Positions 6,095 through 6,385 of a DNA stretch of 6,385 bases are shown here, piece after piece; within the stretch, counting starts at the first letter, position 1; every line of letters begins with the position of its first letter. The notes beneath the pieces are model-generated. The model made no database searches, had not been told where the DNA came from, and saw only the letters and a program-made list of their open reading frames with translations. Source of the DNA: Chloroflexota bacterium (GTDB lineage: Bacteria; Chloroflexota; Dehalococcoidia; Lucifugimonadales; JADFKI01); assembly GCA_009838595.1 (NCBI GenBank), contig VXRI01000173.1:1-6385 (forward strand), in the 5' to 3' direction. Both the position numbers and the translations under genes were made by a program.

Positions 6095-6385
6095 ATGCAA
6101 CACACCAAGACGCGCCATCAAGATTGCGCCATCCATCCTATCCGCAGATTTCGGCAAGCTCGGCGAGCAGATCGCGGAGGCGGAACGCGGCGGTGCGGAC
6201 GCTATTCACATCGACGTAATGGACGGCAATTTCGTACCGAACATTACGATGGGTCCAATGATAGTGGATGCGATTCGCAGCTGGTCGACGCTGCCGTTCG
6301 ACTTGCATCTAATGATTGAAGCGCCTGAACGCTATGTCGCGGACTTCGCAGAAGCAGGCGCGGACATTATTACGGTGCATGCCGA
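6084..6385 (+). CDS. rpe: Ribulose-phosphate 3-epimerase (5' part; continues beyond the window)
   Basis: The enzyme interconverts ribulose 5-phosphate and xylulose 5-phosphate in the pentose-phosphate pathway or Calvin cycle. The frame stays open to the window end, giving the first 100 residues of a protein that is usually about 220 long. It shows [10 protein letters not shown] (14-23), [17 protein letters not shown] (from H42; H42 and D44 match the metal/catalytic positions) and FDLHLMI with H75, the further metal-binding histidine. These are the first strands of a TIM barrel. About ten extra residues ([10 protein letters not shown]) precede the usual start region. A strong GGAGG and the 11-bp overlap with argH indicate co-translation. 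An ATG at 6095 opens another frame rich in Arg and His, which is a shadow. The catalytic C-terminal half, including the second Asp, is not visible. Confidence 0.94.
   Translation, partial: MTVECNTPRRAIKIAPSILSADFGKLGEQIAEAERGGADAIHIDVMDGNFVPNITMGPMIVDAIRSWSTLPFDLHLMIEAPERYVADFAEAGADIITVHA

Noticed and set aside
6095..6319. A 74-codon + strand open frame after argH
   Set aside because: It overlaps rpe in another frame, and its product is Arg-rich without motifs. The rpe frame has a clear ribosome binding site and conserved residues.

Overview
The window is a dense, single-strand stretch of bacterial chromosome with a moderately high G+C content. All supported genes lie on the + strand: argD, argG, an acyl-CoA dehydrogenase, a MaoC-type hydratase, argH and the 5' part of rpe. 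There are no mobile elements, rRNA/tRNA genes or CRISPR arrays. Taxonomy cannot be fixed from sequence alone. The residue patterns and the mixing of arginine genes with acyl-CoA genes would fit an environmental Chloroflexota (Dehalococcoidia/SAR202-like) genome, but this is a low-confidence guess.

Layout. 12-1214 is acetylornithine aminotransferase (argD), whose ATG overlaps or abuts the end of an upstream gene lying outside the window. 1215-1623 is the only long gap. It holds a possible 46-codon small ORF with a His/Cys cluster (1344-1484), a nested hairpin (1413-1440), a perfect 14-bp palindrome (1541-1554) and an AT-rich inverted repeat over a -10-like hexamer (1582-1596), all upstream of argG. 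1624-2886 is argininosuccinate synthase (argG), resembling the long E. coli type. A 93-bp gap with a strong palindrome (2919-2944) precedes the acyl-CoA dehydrogenase (2980-4137). A 78-bp gap then leads to the MaoC hydratase (4216-4734), which overlaps argininosuccinate lyase (argH, 4727-6094) by 8 bp. argH in turn overlaps ribulose-phosphate 3-epimerase (rpe, from 6084, cut by the window end) by 11 bp.

How the genes fit together. argD makes N-acetylornithine; argG and argH carry out the last two steps, from citrulline and aspartate to arginine plus fumarate. The acyl-CoA dehydrogenase and the MaoC hydratase catalyse consecutive steps of acyl-CoA oxidation (desaturation, then hydration), so they probably form a functional pair. 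What is unusual is that this pair sits between argG and argH, with argH and rpe apparently translationally coupled to the hydratase. No ornithine carbamoyltransferase (argF) is present here.

No clearly new multi-gene system was found. The points most worth following are the embedded acyl-CoA pair, the abnormal N-terminus of ArgH, the small His/Cys ORF and palindromes before argG, and a shared intergenic motif.
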